This document shows, piece after piece, positions 11,574 to 19,634 of a DNA stretch of 64,000 nt (position 1 is the first letter of the stretch; the number at the start of each line of letters is the position of its first letter). Under the pieces are notes generated by a model that searched no databases, was not told where the DNA came from, and worked only from the letters and a program-made list of their open reading frames with translations. This DNA is from Pelovirga sp046484405 (GTDB lineage: Bacteria > Desulfobacterota > Desulfuromonadia > Desulfuromonadales > Geopsychrobacteraceae), in NCBI GenBank assembly GCA_046484405.1, contig JAWOIX010000034.1, positions 1 through 64,000 on the forward strand, written 5' to 3'. The translations under genes and the position numbers were made by a program.

Positions 11574-12272
11574 ATGAAACTGACCTGTCCCCATTGCGAC
11601 TACAGTCGCCAGATCGACCCAGAGCAGATTCCCCCGGGAACGGTACGGGTCAAGTGCCCGTTATGCCTGGAATTCTTTGCCCTGCCGCGACTGGAGGAGC
11701 AACTCGACGAGGCGCCGGAACAGGAGCAGCCAGCCCCTGCTGCTGCACGCCAGCAATCCGCGCCGCCTGGGTCCGCGGCAACACAACCGCCGGGCAGCAG
11801 CGTCATTCCGGGTCCCCCGGCAGGCTCCGCCAACGCCATGGCGGCGGTCCCCAAGGCCGGCTTCTGGATGCGCGTTGTGGCGACCCTGGTCGATGCCATG
11901 ATCGTCTTCGTCCTGCAGTTCCTCCTCGGCGCCCTGCTCGCCGGCGCCGGTACGGTAACATCCGTGGGTAGCGAGGTCGGCGTGGGTGAAACCGCGTTCC
12001 TGGTGCATTTTTTCAGTTATGCCATCAGCTTTGCCTACTACATCTTCTTCACCGGCTATTGTGGCCAGACCCCGGGGAAAATGGTGCTGCGTATCAAGGT
12101 GGTCCGTACTGACGGTTCGCCCGTCGGTTATGGACGCGCCGCCTTCCGGGAAGTGCCGGCCAAGTTCCTCTCCGGCATCATTTTCGGAATCGGCTATCTG
12201 ATGGTTGCCTTCGACGACCAGAAACGCGGCCTCCACGATCGCCTGGCCGATACCTACGTCATCAAACTTTAA
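11574..12272 (+). CDS. Zinc-ribbon and RDD-domain membrane protein
   Basis: The 232-aa protein begins with an MJ0042-type zinc ribbon (Cys5, Cys8, Cys28, Cys31), then an Ala/Pro/Gln/Glu-rich linker (about residues 40-90), then an RDD domain with an initial Arg-Asp type helix (WMRVVATLVDAMIVFVLQFL), a second hydrophobic helix around residues 136-156 and TPGKMVLRIKVV, ending HDRLADTYVIKL. RDD proteins are poorly characterised inner-membrane proteins, some linked to Na+/H+ exchange. The gene lies 4 bases after argF and 40 bases before argG, so it is expressed with the arginine genes, but nothing in the sequence links it to arginine chemistry. Function is unknown. Confidence 0.82.
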   Translation: MKLTCPHCDYSRQIDPEQIPPGTVRVKCPLCLEFFALPRLEEQLDEAPEQEQPAPAAARQQSAPPGSAATQPPGSSVIPGPPAGSANAMAAVPKAGFWMRVVATLVDAMIVFVLQFLLGALLAGAGTVTSVGSEVGVGETAFLVHFFSYAISFAYYIFFTGYCGQTPGKMVLRIKVVRTDGSPVGYGRAAFREVPAKFLSGIIFGIGYLMVAFDDQKRGLHDRLADTYVIKL

Positions 12273-12312
12273 TAGCGGCAACCCTTGCCGATAACGTACA
12301 GGAGCTAAGATT

Positions 12313-13533
12313 ATGAGCAGAAAAGGACAGGTAAAAAAAGCGATTCTGGCTTATTCCGGTGGTTTGGACACGTCCATCATTCTCAAGTGGCTGGTCGAGG
12401 AGTACGGCTGCGAGGTTGTCGCCTATGCCGCCGACCTGGGGCAGGGGGAAGAGCTCGACTTCATTCCCGAAAAGGCCAGAAAAACCGGCGCCAGTGCCTG
12501 CCACGTGGTTGACCTGAAGGAGGAGTTTGCCCGCGACTTCGTGTTCCCGATGTTCCGCGCCAACACCATCTACGAGGGCCGCTATTTTCTCGGCACCTCG
12601 ATTGCCCGCCCGTTGATCGCCAAGGCACAGATGGAAATCGCCGCCAAGGAGGGGGCTGATGCCGTCTCCCACGGTGCCACCGGCAAAGGCAACGACCAGG
12701 TCCGCTTCGAGATTGCCTATTACCACTACAACCCGGCCATCAAGGTGATCGCCCCCTGGCGCGAATGGGACATGAAGAGCCGCACGGCGCTGGAAGCCTA
12801 TGCCACCAAGCACGGCATCCCGGTGCCGACGAGCAAAAAGTTCCCATGGAGTTCCGACCGCAACCTGCTGCACATTTCCTTCGAGGGAGATGTCCTGGAA
12901 AATCCCTGGGCGGAAGCACCGGAAGAAATGTACGTCCTCACCGTCCGCCCCGAGGATGCCCCGGACCAGCCGGACTATGTCGAGATTGAATTCGAAAAAG
13001 GGGACGCGGTTGCCGTCAACGGCGAGCGCCTGTCCCCGGCACGCCTGATGGCCCGTCTCAACGAGCTCGGCGGCAAACACGGCATCGGCCGGGTCGACCT
13101 GATGGAAAACCGCTATGTCGGGATGAAGAGCCGTGGCGTCTATGAGACCCCCGGCGGCACCATCCTTGAGGAGGCCCATCGTGCCGTCGAATCGATCACC
13201 ATGGATCGCGAAGTCATGCACCTGCGCGATTCGCTGGTGCCGCGCTATGCCGAGATGATCTATAACGGCTACTGGTTCGCTCCCGAGCGCATCGTCCTCC
13301 AGGCATTGATCGACGAAACCCAGAAAACCGTCAACGGCAAAGCACGGATCAAGCTCTACAAGGGGCACTGCCGGGTTGTCGGCCGCGACTCGGCGAGCGA
13401 CAGCCTGTTCAACGTCGACTTCGCAACCTTTGAGGCGGATGATGTCTACAACCAGGCCGATGCGGAAGGGTTTATCAAGCTCAACGCCCTGCGCCTGCGC
13501 ATCGCCGCCATTCAGCGGGCTGCCAAAAAATAA
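12313..13533 (+). CDS. argG: Argininosuccinate synthase
   Basis: ArgG joins citrulline and aspartate using ATP. The 406-aa enzyme has the PP-loop AYSGGLDTS at residues 14-22, followed by YAADLGQGEEL, the SHGATGKGNDQVRFE nucleotide-site segment, and WSSDRNLLHIS. AGGAGC precedes the ATG. It follows the RDD gene by 40 bases. A 149-base gap with a short GC-rich hairpin near 13639-13654 separates it from argH, so argH may receive some of its own regulation. Confidence 0.97.
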   Translation: MSRKGQVKKAILAYSGGLDTSIILKWLVEEYGCEVVAYAADLGQGEELDFIPEKARKTGASACHVVDLKEEFARDFVFPMFRANTIYEGRYFLGTSIARPLIAKAQMEIAAKEGADAVSHGATGKGNDQVRFEIAYYHYNPAIKVIAPWREWDMKSRTALEAYATKHGIPVPTSKKFPWSSDRNLLHISFEGDVLENPWAEAPEEMYVLTVRPEDAPDQPDYVEIEFEKGDAVAVNGERLSPARLMARLNELGGKHGIGRVDLMENRYVGMKSRGVYETPGGTILEEAHRAVESITMDREVMHLRDSLVPRYAEMIYNGYWFAPERIVLQALIDETQKTVNGKARIKLYKGHCRVVGRDSASDSLFNVDFATFEADDVYNQADAEGFIKLNALRLRIAAIQRAAKK

Positions 13534-13682
13534 CGGGCAGGACGCCTGGCAGCAGCCGCAAGATCCGCACCAGGAATGAGAATAACAAGGCCCAGTGGAA
13601 CTTTGGCCAGACAACGACGCGTGCATGACAATGCCCGGCGCATGCGTGCGCCGGTGCGTTACATGAAAACCATGGAGACCAG

Positions 13683-15059
13683 ATGAGCAGCAAACTTTGG
13701 GGTGGCCGCTTCACCCAGCCGACGGACAGGTTTGTCGAGGAATTCACCGCCTCCATTGCCTTCGACCAGCGGCTCTACCGCTACGATATCCAGGGGTCGA
13801 AGGCCCACGCCGAAATGCTCGGCCGCCAGGGGATCATCACGGTGGCGGAAGCCGACCAGATCCGCGCCGGGCTGGACGAGATCCTGGTCGCCATTGAGGC
13901 CGGGGACATCGAATTCACCGTTGCCCTCGAAGATATCCATATGAATATCGAAGCGCGCCTGATCGAGCGGATCGGCCCGGTCGGCGGCAAGCTCCACACC
14001 GGGCGCAGTCGCAACGACCAGGTGGCCGTCGATATCCGTCTGTACCTGCGCGAGGAAATCGATACGCTCCTCGCCTACCTGCACAGCCTCGAACAGTCCC
14101 TGATCCGCCAGGCTGAAGAGAACCTGGCGGTCATCATGCCGGGCTACACCCACCTGCAGACGGCCCAGCCGGTGCTCTACAGCCATCACATGCTCGCCTA
14201 CCGGGAAATGATTGACCGCGATCGCAGCCGCCTCAGCGATCTGCGGCGGCGCTTCAATGTCATGCCGCTGGGTGCCGGGGCCCTGGCCGGGACGACCTTC
14301 CCCATCGACCGCGAGTGGGTTGCCGAACAGCTGGGCTTTGCCGGTGTCACCCGCAACAGCCTTGACAGTGTCTCGGACCGCGATTTCGCCATTGAATTCT
14401 GCTCGTTCGCCAGCATTCTGATGATGCACCTGTCACGCCTGTCGGAAGAGCTGATTCTCTGGTCAAGCGCCGATTTCGATTTCATCGAACTCTCTGACGC
14501 CTTCTGCACCGGCAGCTCGATCATGCCGCAGAAGAAAAACCCCGACGTCCCGGAACTGGTCCGCGGTAAAACCGGCCGCATCTACGGCAACCTCATCGCC
14601 CTGCTGACCCTGATGAAGAGCCTGCCGCTGGCCTACAACAAGGACATGCAGGAGGACAAGGAGCCCCTCTTCGACACCATCGACACGGTCAAGGGCTGCC
14701 TGAAGGTCTTTGCCGACATGATCGCCGAAATGCGGGTCAAGGCCGACAACATGAAACGCGCCGCGGCACGCGGCTTTTCCACCGCCACGGATGTCGCCGA
14801 CTATTGTGTCCGCAAGGGTCTCCCCTTTCGCCAGGCCCACGAAGTGGTCGGCAAAACCGTACGCTACTGCGTCGAAACCGGCAAGGATATCCCCGATCTG
14901 AGTCTCGAGGAATTTCGCCGTTTTTCGACGCTGATCGAGGCCGATATCTATGATTCTGTCACCCTGGAAGCATCGGTCAATGCCCGCAGCGCCACCGGTG
15001 GCACGGCCCGCGCCGCGGTCGAGCGCGAGCTGGCACGGATCAAAGCCGCAGCGGTTTGA
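13683..15059 (+). CDS. argH: Argininosuccinate lyase
   Basis: ArgH splits argininosuccinate to arginine and fumarate, the last step of the pathway. The 458-aa protein belongs to the fumarase/aspartase superfamily and shows HTGRSRNDQVA, the catalytic TPL-type HLQTAQPV loop and the signature GSSIMPQKKNP near residue 280. The start follows GGAGACCAG. Its 3' end is followed within 51 bases by the small lipoprotein gene. Confidence 0.97.
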   Translation: MSSKLWGGRFTQPTDRFVEEFTASIAFDQRLYRYDIQGSKAHAEMLGRQGIITVAEADQIRAGLDEILVAIEAGDIEFTVALEDIHMNIEARLIERIGPVGGKLHTGRSRNDQVAVDIRLYLREEIDTLLAYLHSLEQSLIRQAEENLAVIMPGYTHLQTAQPVLYSHHMLAYREMIDRDRSRLSDLRRRFNVMPLGAGALAGTTFPIDREWVAEQLGFAGVTRNSLDSVSDRDFAIEFCSFASILMMHLSRLSEELILWSSADFDFIELSDAFCTGSSIMPQKKNPDVPELVRGKTGRIYGNLIALLTLMKSLPLAYNKDMQEDKEPLFDTIDTVKGCLKVFADMIAEMRVKADNMKRAAARGFSTATDVADYCVRKGLPFRQAHEVVGKTVRYCVETGKDIPDLSLEEFRRFSTLIEADIYDSVTLEASVNARSATGGTARAAVERELARIKAAAV

Positions 15060-15110
15060 ATGCGGCAGGTCAAAGCTGCCGTCACTCCCTATTGCGAAGA
15101 CTGGAACCCC

Positions 15111-15338
15111 ATGAAGAGAAGCACCAGATGCACCCTTTTGCTGATCCTCGTCAGCGCCCTGCTGGTTGCTGGCTGCGGCAAAAAAGGACCGGTTCGCCCA
15201 ATCCCGGAAAGTGCCCTAGAACAGCCTGTCCAAAAGGCGGCGCCGCCCTCGGCAAAAAAATCTAACTATCTGTTTTCAAAAGACATTCTTCTCACTTCTC
15301 GGGGGACAGCCCTTTACTTTGAGACCCCGGTGTGTTAG
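15111..15338 (+). CDS. Small LptM/YifL-like lipoprotein
   Basis: The 75-aa product has an N-terminal signal (MKRSTRCTLLLILVSALL), a lipobox VAGC with the acylated Cys about residue 23, and the motif CGKKGPVRP that marks the LptM/YifL family, which assists maturation of the LptD lipopolysaccharide translocon in enterobacteria. After an A-run near 15255 the composition turns AT-rich and the last ~25 residues (from KKSNYLF onward) look unlike other members, so the C-terminus may be a fusion to non-coding sequence, possibly left by loss of a downstream gene. In related genomes this gene usually precedes lysA; here dapA follows directly. Family call is fair, the tail is doubtful. Confidence 0.65.
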   Translation: MKRSTRCTLLLILVSALLVAGCGKKGPVRPIPESALEQPVQKAAPPSAKKSNYLFSKDILLTSRGTALYFETPVC

Positions 15339-15377
15339 CAATGACGGCGATTCTATATTCCTGACTTGGAGGACAGT

Positions 15378-16253
15378 ATGTTTTACGGATCCATGACCGC
15401 CATCATCACCCCGTTCGATGCCCAGGGCAATTTCGACGAGGAAAGATACCGACAGCTCATCGAGTTTCAGATCGAAAACGGCACCGATGTGATCGTTCCC
15501 TGCGGCACGACGGGAGAGTCGGCGACCCTGAATTACAATGAACACAACCAGGTGATTGCCGCCTGTATCGAACAGGTCAACAAACGCATCCCGGTGATTG
15601 CCGGTACCGGATCGAATTCCACCGCCGAGGCAATCGAGATCTCGCGCCACGCCCAGCAGATGGGGGCCGATGGCCTGCTGCTCGTCTCCCCTTACTACAA
15701 CAAACCGTCGCAGGAAGGTCTCTACCAGCACTACAAGGCGATCGCCGAGGCCGTTCAGTTGCCCCAGGTGCTGTACAATGTCCCCGGCCGCACCGGCATG
15801 AACATGACCGCCGCGACCACGATCCGCCTGGCCGAGTTCAAGAATATCGTCGCCATCAAGGAAGCCTCCGGTGACCTGACCCAGGCCAGTGAAATCATCG
15901 CCCGGGCCGGTGACAAGATCGACGTTCTCTCCGGTGACGACTTTCTCGCCCTGCCGCTGATGGCCTGCGGCGGGAAAGGGGTCATTTCGGTCACCGCCAA
16001 TATCATCCCCCGGCAGGTCAAGCAGATGGTGACCGCGGTGCAGGAAAACCGCTGGGACGATGCGCAAAAACTCCACCTGCAACTGCTCGACGTCCATCAG
16101 GCGATGTTCATCGAGGCCAATCCGGTGCCGGTGAAAACCGCCGCCGCGCTGATGGGCAAGTGCCGCGCCGATGTACGTCTGCCCCTGGTCAGTCTGCAGC
16201 CGGACAACCTGGACCGGCTCCGGGCGGTATTGACCCAACATGGCCTGATCTGA
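15378..16253 (+). CDS. dapA: 4-hydroxy-tetrahydrodipicolinate synthase
   Basis: DapA condenses pyruvate with aspartate semialdehyde, the first committed step to diaminopimelate and lysine. The 291-aa TIM-barrel protein has the GTTGESATL loop, the Tyr in LYNVPGRTG and the Schiff-base Lys in IVAIKEASGD. The ATG at 15378 is preceded by GGAGGA at a good distance, so it is preferred over the in-frame TTG at 15366. Its substrate comes from Asd, encoded at 28.3 kb. dapB follows 33 bases downstream. Confidence 0.97.
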   Translation: MFYGSMTAIITPFDAQGNFDEERYRQLIEFQIENGTDVIVPCGTTGESATLNYNEHNQVIAACIEQVNKRIPVIAGTGSNSTAEAIEISRHAQQMGADGLLLVSPYYNKPSQEGLYQHYKAIAEAVQLPQVLYNVPGRTGMNMTAATTIRLAEFKNIVAIKEASGDLTQASEIIARAGDKIDVLSGDDFLALPLMACGGKGVISVTANIIPRQVKQMVTAVQENRWDDAQKLHLQLLDVHQAMFIEANPVPVKTAAALMGKCRADVRLPLVSLQPDNLDRLRAVLTQHGLI

Positions 16254-16286
16254 CCGATCAGCGCTGCAACCTGTAAAGGTATCCCT

Positions 16287-17087
16287 ATGAAAGTCGCCAT
16301 TATCGGAGCGGCCGGGCGCATGGGCGCCCGCCTTGTCCATGCTGTCTGTGAAACCCCCGACCTTGAGCTGAGCGGCGCGGTCGAGCGCAGCGGCCATCCC
16401 CAACTGGGCATGGATGCCGGCTTGAGCGCCGCGGCCGGCGAACTCGGGGTGACCATCACTGACGATCTTGACGCCGTCATGGCGCAGGCCGACGTGCTGA
16501 TCGATTTCACCTTTCCCGATGTGACACTGAACAACCTGGCCGTCTGTGCCCGGCACGGCAAGATGCTGGTGAGCGGTTCCACCGGCTTTACCCCCGAGCA
16601 GAAGCAGCAGGCACAGGCCTACGGCCGGCAGATTCCCGTGGTACTGGCCCCGAACATGAGCGTCGGTGTCAACGCCTGCTTCAAACTGCTCAGCGAGGCG
16701 GCAAAAATCCTCGGGGATGATTTTGATGTGGAGATTGTCGAGCTGCACCACAACAAGAAAAAAGACGCTCCCTCCGGTACCGCTGTCCGCATGGGCGAGG
16801 TGGTTGCCGAGACCCTCGGACGCAACTACAGCGAGGTCGCCAATTGTCATCGCGAAGGCATGTGCGGAGAACGCAGCCACGCGGAAATCGGCATGCAGAC
16901 CGTTCGCGGTGGCGATATCGTCGGTGAACACACGGTCTACTTCATCGGCATGGGGGAACGCATCGAGATCAGCCATCGGGCGATGAGCCGCGACATGTTT
17001 GCCCGCGGTGCCGCCCGCGCCTGCCTCTGGCTGCGCGGCAAGCCGGCGGGACTTTACGACATGCAGGATGTCCTGGGGTTGCGCTGA
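16287..17087 (+). CDS. dapB: 4-hydroxy-tetrahydrodipicolinate reductase
   Basis: DapB reduces the DapA product with NAD(P)H. The 266-aa enzyme has the Rossmann motif IIGAAGRMG at its start, SGSTGFTPEQ, and the substrate-binding ELHHNKKKDAPSGTA signature. A 137-base gap follows before dapL; I see no terminator in it, and the T-rich stretch just before the dapL ribosome-binding site is not preceded by a stem. Confidence 0.97.
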   Translation: MKVAIIGAAGRMGARLVHAVCETPDLELSGAVERSGHPQLGMDAGLSAAAGELGVTITDDLDAVMAQADVLIDFTFPDVTLNNLAVCARHGKMLVSGSTGFTPEQKQQAQAYGRQIPVVLAPNMSVGVNACFKLLSEAAKILGDDFDVEIVELHHNKKKDAPSGTAVRMGEVVAETLGRNYSEVANCHREGMCGERSHAEIGMQTVRGGDIVGEHTVYFIGMGERIEISHRAMSRDMFARGAARACLWLRGKPAGLYDMQDVLGLR

Positions 17088-17224
17088 ACGCACGCTGGAC
17101 ACTCCCCGCCCGGCGACGCCCGGCCCACAGCTGACAGTCGTTGCGGCGCCCGCGCGTCCAGCAGGAAGAACCGCTCTTTTTCATTACCCGTTTACGTAAA
17201 TCGTTTTTTTTAGGAGAACAACAC

Positions 17225-18460
17225 ATGGCACATATCAACGACAACTATCTCAAGCTCAAAGCCGGCTACCTGTTTCCTGAAATCGGCCGGCGCGTCAGCG
17301 AATTCAGCAAGGCCCATCCCGACGCCAAGGTGATCCGTCTTGGTATCGGCGACGTCACCCGTCCCCTGGCGCCCGCCGTGCTCGCAGCCTTCCATGCGGC
17401 CATCGATGACCTGGGCACGACGGAAAACTTCGCCGGCTACGGGCCGGAGCAGGGCTACAGCTGGCTGTCGGAGGTCATCATCGACAAGAGCTATCGCCCG
17501 CTGGGAGTGGAGCTGAAAGCCGAGGAGATTTTCATCTCTGACGGCTCCAAGTGCGACTGCGCGAACATTCTCGATATTTTCGCACTGGACAATGTCGTCG
17601 CCATCGGTGATCCGGTCTATCCGGTTTACAACGACACCAACGTCATGGTCGGCCGTACCGGCGAGGCGGATGAAAAGGGCTATTACAAGGGGATCGTCTA
17701 CATGCCCTTTACCGCAGAAAACAACTTTGTTCCCGAACTGCCCACGGAGAAGGTCGATATCATCTACCTGTGCTTCCCCAACAACCCGACAGGCACGGTC
17801 GCCAGCAAGGCGGAACTGAAAAAGTGGGTCGACTACGCCCTCGCCAACGATGCGATCATCTTCTTTGATGCCGCCTATGAGGCCTTTATCACCAGCCCCG
17901 GCATTCCCCATTCGATCTACGAGGTGGAAGGGGCCAAGCAGTGCGCCATCGAGTTCCGCTCCTTTTCCAAGACCGCCGGTTTTACCGGTGTGCGCTGCGG
18001 CCTGGTCGTGGTCCCGGAAGAACTCACCGGCCTGACCGCTGCGGGGGAAAGATACAGCATCAACAAGCTCTGGAAACGCCGGGTGACAACCAAGTTCAAC
18101 GGCGCCTCCTACCCCGTGCAGCGCGCCGCGGCGGCGGTCTACTCCACCGCCGGATGGCAGCAGACCAGGGAGATCATCGACTACTACATGGAAAACGCCC
18201 GGATCATCCGCGAAGGGCTGCAGGCAGCCGGCATCACCTGTTACGGTGGCGTCGACGCCCCCTACATCTGGCTGAAAACCCCCGGTGGCATGAGCAGCTG
18301 GGACTTCTTCGACAAGCTGCTGAATGAATGTCATGTCGTCGGCACCCCCGGCAGCGGCTTCGGACCCAGTGGCGAGGGCTACTTCCGCCTGTCCGCCTTC
18401 GGCGACCGGGACAATGTTGAAACCGCCGTGGAGCGCATCCGTCAAACCTGGGGCAACTGA
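17225..18460 (+). CDS. dapL: LL-diaminopimelate aminotransferase
   Basis: DapL converts tetrahydrodipicolinate directly to LL-DAP with glutamate as amino donor, bypassing the DapD/DapC/DapE acylation steps. The 411-aa class I PLP aminotransferase has LGIGDVTRPL, SDGSKCD, PNNPTGTVA and the PLP lysine in RSFSKTAGFTG. The ATG at 17225 follows TTTAGGAGAACAAC. dapA, dapB and dapL together supply meso-DAP for peptidoglycan (with DapF elsewhere). Presence of dapL implies that the M20 peptidase at 19.6 kb need not be DapE. Confidence 0.96.
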   Translation: MAHINDNYLKLKAGYLFPEIGRRVSEFSKAHPDAKVIRLGIGDVTRPLAPAVLAAFHAAIDDLGTTENFAGYGPEQGYSWLSEVIIDKSYRPLGVELKAEEIFISDGSKCDCANILDIFALDNVVAIGDPVYPVYNDTNVMVGRTGEADEKGYYKGIVYMPFTAENNFVPELPTEKVDIIYLCFPNNPTGTVASKAELKKWVDYALANDAIIFFDAAYEAFITSPGIPHSIYEVEGAKQCAIEFRSFSKTAGFTGVRCGLVVVPEELTGLTAAGERYSINKLWKRRVTTKFNGASYPVQRAAAAVYSTAGWQQTREIIDYYMENARIIREGLQAAGITCYGGVDAPYIWLKTPGGMSSWDFFDKLLNECHVVGTPGSGFGPSGEGYFRLSAFGDRDNVETAVERIRQTWGN

Positions 18461-18502
18461 CCCGAAACGATGTCATATCCATCCCGTCAAGGAGAGAAGT
18501 TC

Positions 18503-19000
18503 ATGCACGATAAAAGTATTGTTCTGTTGAATCAGGCTGTTGCCGATGAAATTACCGCTCTGCACCAGTACATGTATTTCCACTTTCACTGCGATGACCA
18601 GGGCTACGATCTCCTCGCCGACCTGTTCAAAAAGACCGCCATCGAGGAGATGATGCACGTTGAAGGTCTCGCCGAGCGCATCCTCTTCCTCGGCGGCGAT
18701 GTCGAGATGAAGGCCTCTGCCGACGTCAAGAAAGTCACCGACGTCGAAGACATGCTGCAGATGTCCCGCGCGATGGAGGAGCAAAGCGCGCTTGACTACA
18801 ATCGCTGGGCCAATGAATGCAGTGCCAATGCCGATTCGGTGTCGAAAAAACTGTTCGAGCAGCTGGTTGTTGATGAAGAGCGTCACTACGACCAGTACGA
18901 CAACGAAATCGATAACCTGGAGCGCTTTGGCAAGGAATATCTCGCGCTGCAGTCGATTGAACGCAGTAAATCACGGCGCAACATGACCGGCGGCGCCTGA
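18503..19000 (+). CDS. bfr: Bacterioferritin
   Basis: This 165-aa ferritin-like four-helix protein stores and oxidises iron. Ferroxidase ligands expected from bacterioferritins are present: Glu16, Glu49, His52, Glu92, Glu125 and His128 (motifs EEMMH and EERH). Met50 occupies the position of the haem-ligating Met52 of E. coli Bfr, so haem binding is plausible. The C-terminus is Ser/Arg-rich. AAGGAGAG precedes the ATG at 18503. It lies only 42 bases after dapL and before a strong terminator, so it may share the dap transcript. No Fur-like site is obvious directly upstream. Confidence 0.9.
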   Translation: MHDKSIVLLNQAVADEITALHQYMYFHFHCDDQGYDLLADLFKKTAIEEMMHVEGLAERILFLGGDVEMKASADVKKVTDVEDMLQMSRAMEEQSALDYNRWANECSANADSVSKKLFEQLVVDEERHYDQYDNEIDNLERFGKEYLALQSIERSKSRRNMTGGA

Positions 19001-19028
19001 GCGGCATCCCTGAACATTCCGAAAGAAA

Positions 19029-19068
19029 AGGCATCGTCTTTACACGGTGCCTTTTTTTCTTTTTTTTG
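19029..19068 (+). terminator. Rho-independent terminator after bacterioferritin gene
   Basis: A 9-bp stem (AGGCATCGT with ACGGTGCCT, one G-U pair, 6-base loop) is followed by a long T-rich run (seven T, C, eight T). It lies 28 bases beyond the stop codon and closes the hslV-to-bfr region. Confidence 0.9.
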
Positions 19069-19127
19069 CTAGGTTTGAACGGTCAACCTGACCGCGCTCT
19101 GCACGGCGAAGAACGAGGATAGAACAG

Positions 19128-19634
19128 ATGAACAGTGATCAGGAACAGGATGATCTCGATATCAGGCAGATGACGATTGATGATCTGGCAGCAGTGTTTC
19201 ATCTCGGCGAACAGCTCTTCACCTCCGACTTTTCGCCGAGCATGTACCGCACCTGGGACGAATATGAAATCACCACCCTGTTCAACTCTGACAGCGAACT
19301 CTGCCTGGTTGCCGAGCAGCACGGGGAAGTTGTCGGTTTTGCCCTGGGAACAACCGTGGAAAAGCAGCACTCCGCGTGGAAATACGGCTACCTGGTCTGG
19401 ATCGGCGTCCGTCCCGGCCGGCAGCAGGGGGGCGCCGGCAAAAAACTCTTCAAGGAGCTCAAACTGCGGATGAAGGAACAGGGGGTCCGGATGATCATTA
19501 TCGATACCGACGCCGACAACGATGCCGGCATCCATTTCTTCCAGAAGCTGGGATTCAGCAATGTCCAGAAGCATGTTTACATGACCCTGAACCTGTCCCG
19601 GCCCCGCAAGAAAAAGCGAAAGGCGGTTGCATGA
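19128..19634 (+). CDS. GNAT-family N-acetyltransferase
   Basis: The 168-aa protein has a single GNAT fold: IRQMTIDDLAAVFHLGE at the start, the acetyl-CoA pyrophosphate loop RPGRQQGGAGKKL around residues 102-114, and the closing FFQKLGFSNVQKHVYM. The C-terminus is strongly basic (RPRKKKRKAVA). The substrate is unknown. Its stop overlaps the start of the M20 peptidase gene (ATGA), so the two are co-translated; an acetylase/deacylase pair acting on one type of amino compound is a possibility, not a demonstrated role. Confidence 0.82.
   Translation: MNSDQEQDDLDIRQMTIDDLAAVFHLGEQLFTSDFSPSMYRTWDEYEITTLFNSDSELCLVAEQHGEVVGFALGTTVEKQHSAWKYGYLVWIGVRPGRQQGGAGKKLFKELKLRMKEQGVRMIIIDTDADNDAGIHFFQKLGFSNVQKHVYMTLNLSRPRKKKRKAVA

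Noticed and set aside
15245..15270. Frameshift at an A-run in the lipoprotein gene
   Set aside because: A one-base shift would only bring an earlier stop (TAA at 15263), so it neither restores nor extends a family match; no decision is possible from sequence.
15276..17102. 608-codon minus-strand frame opposite dapA and dapB
   Set aside because: Covers two well-supported enzymes; no recognisable domain.
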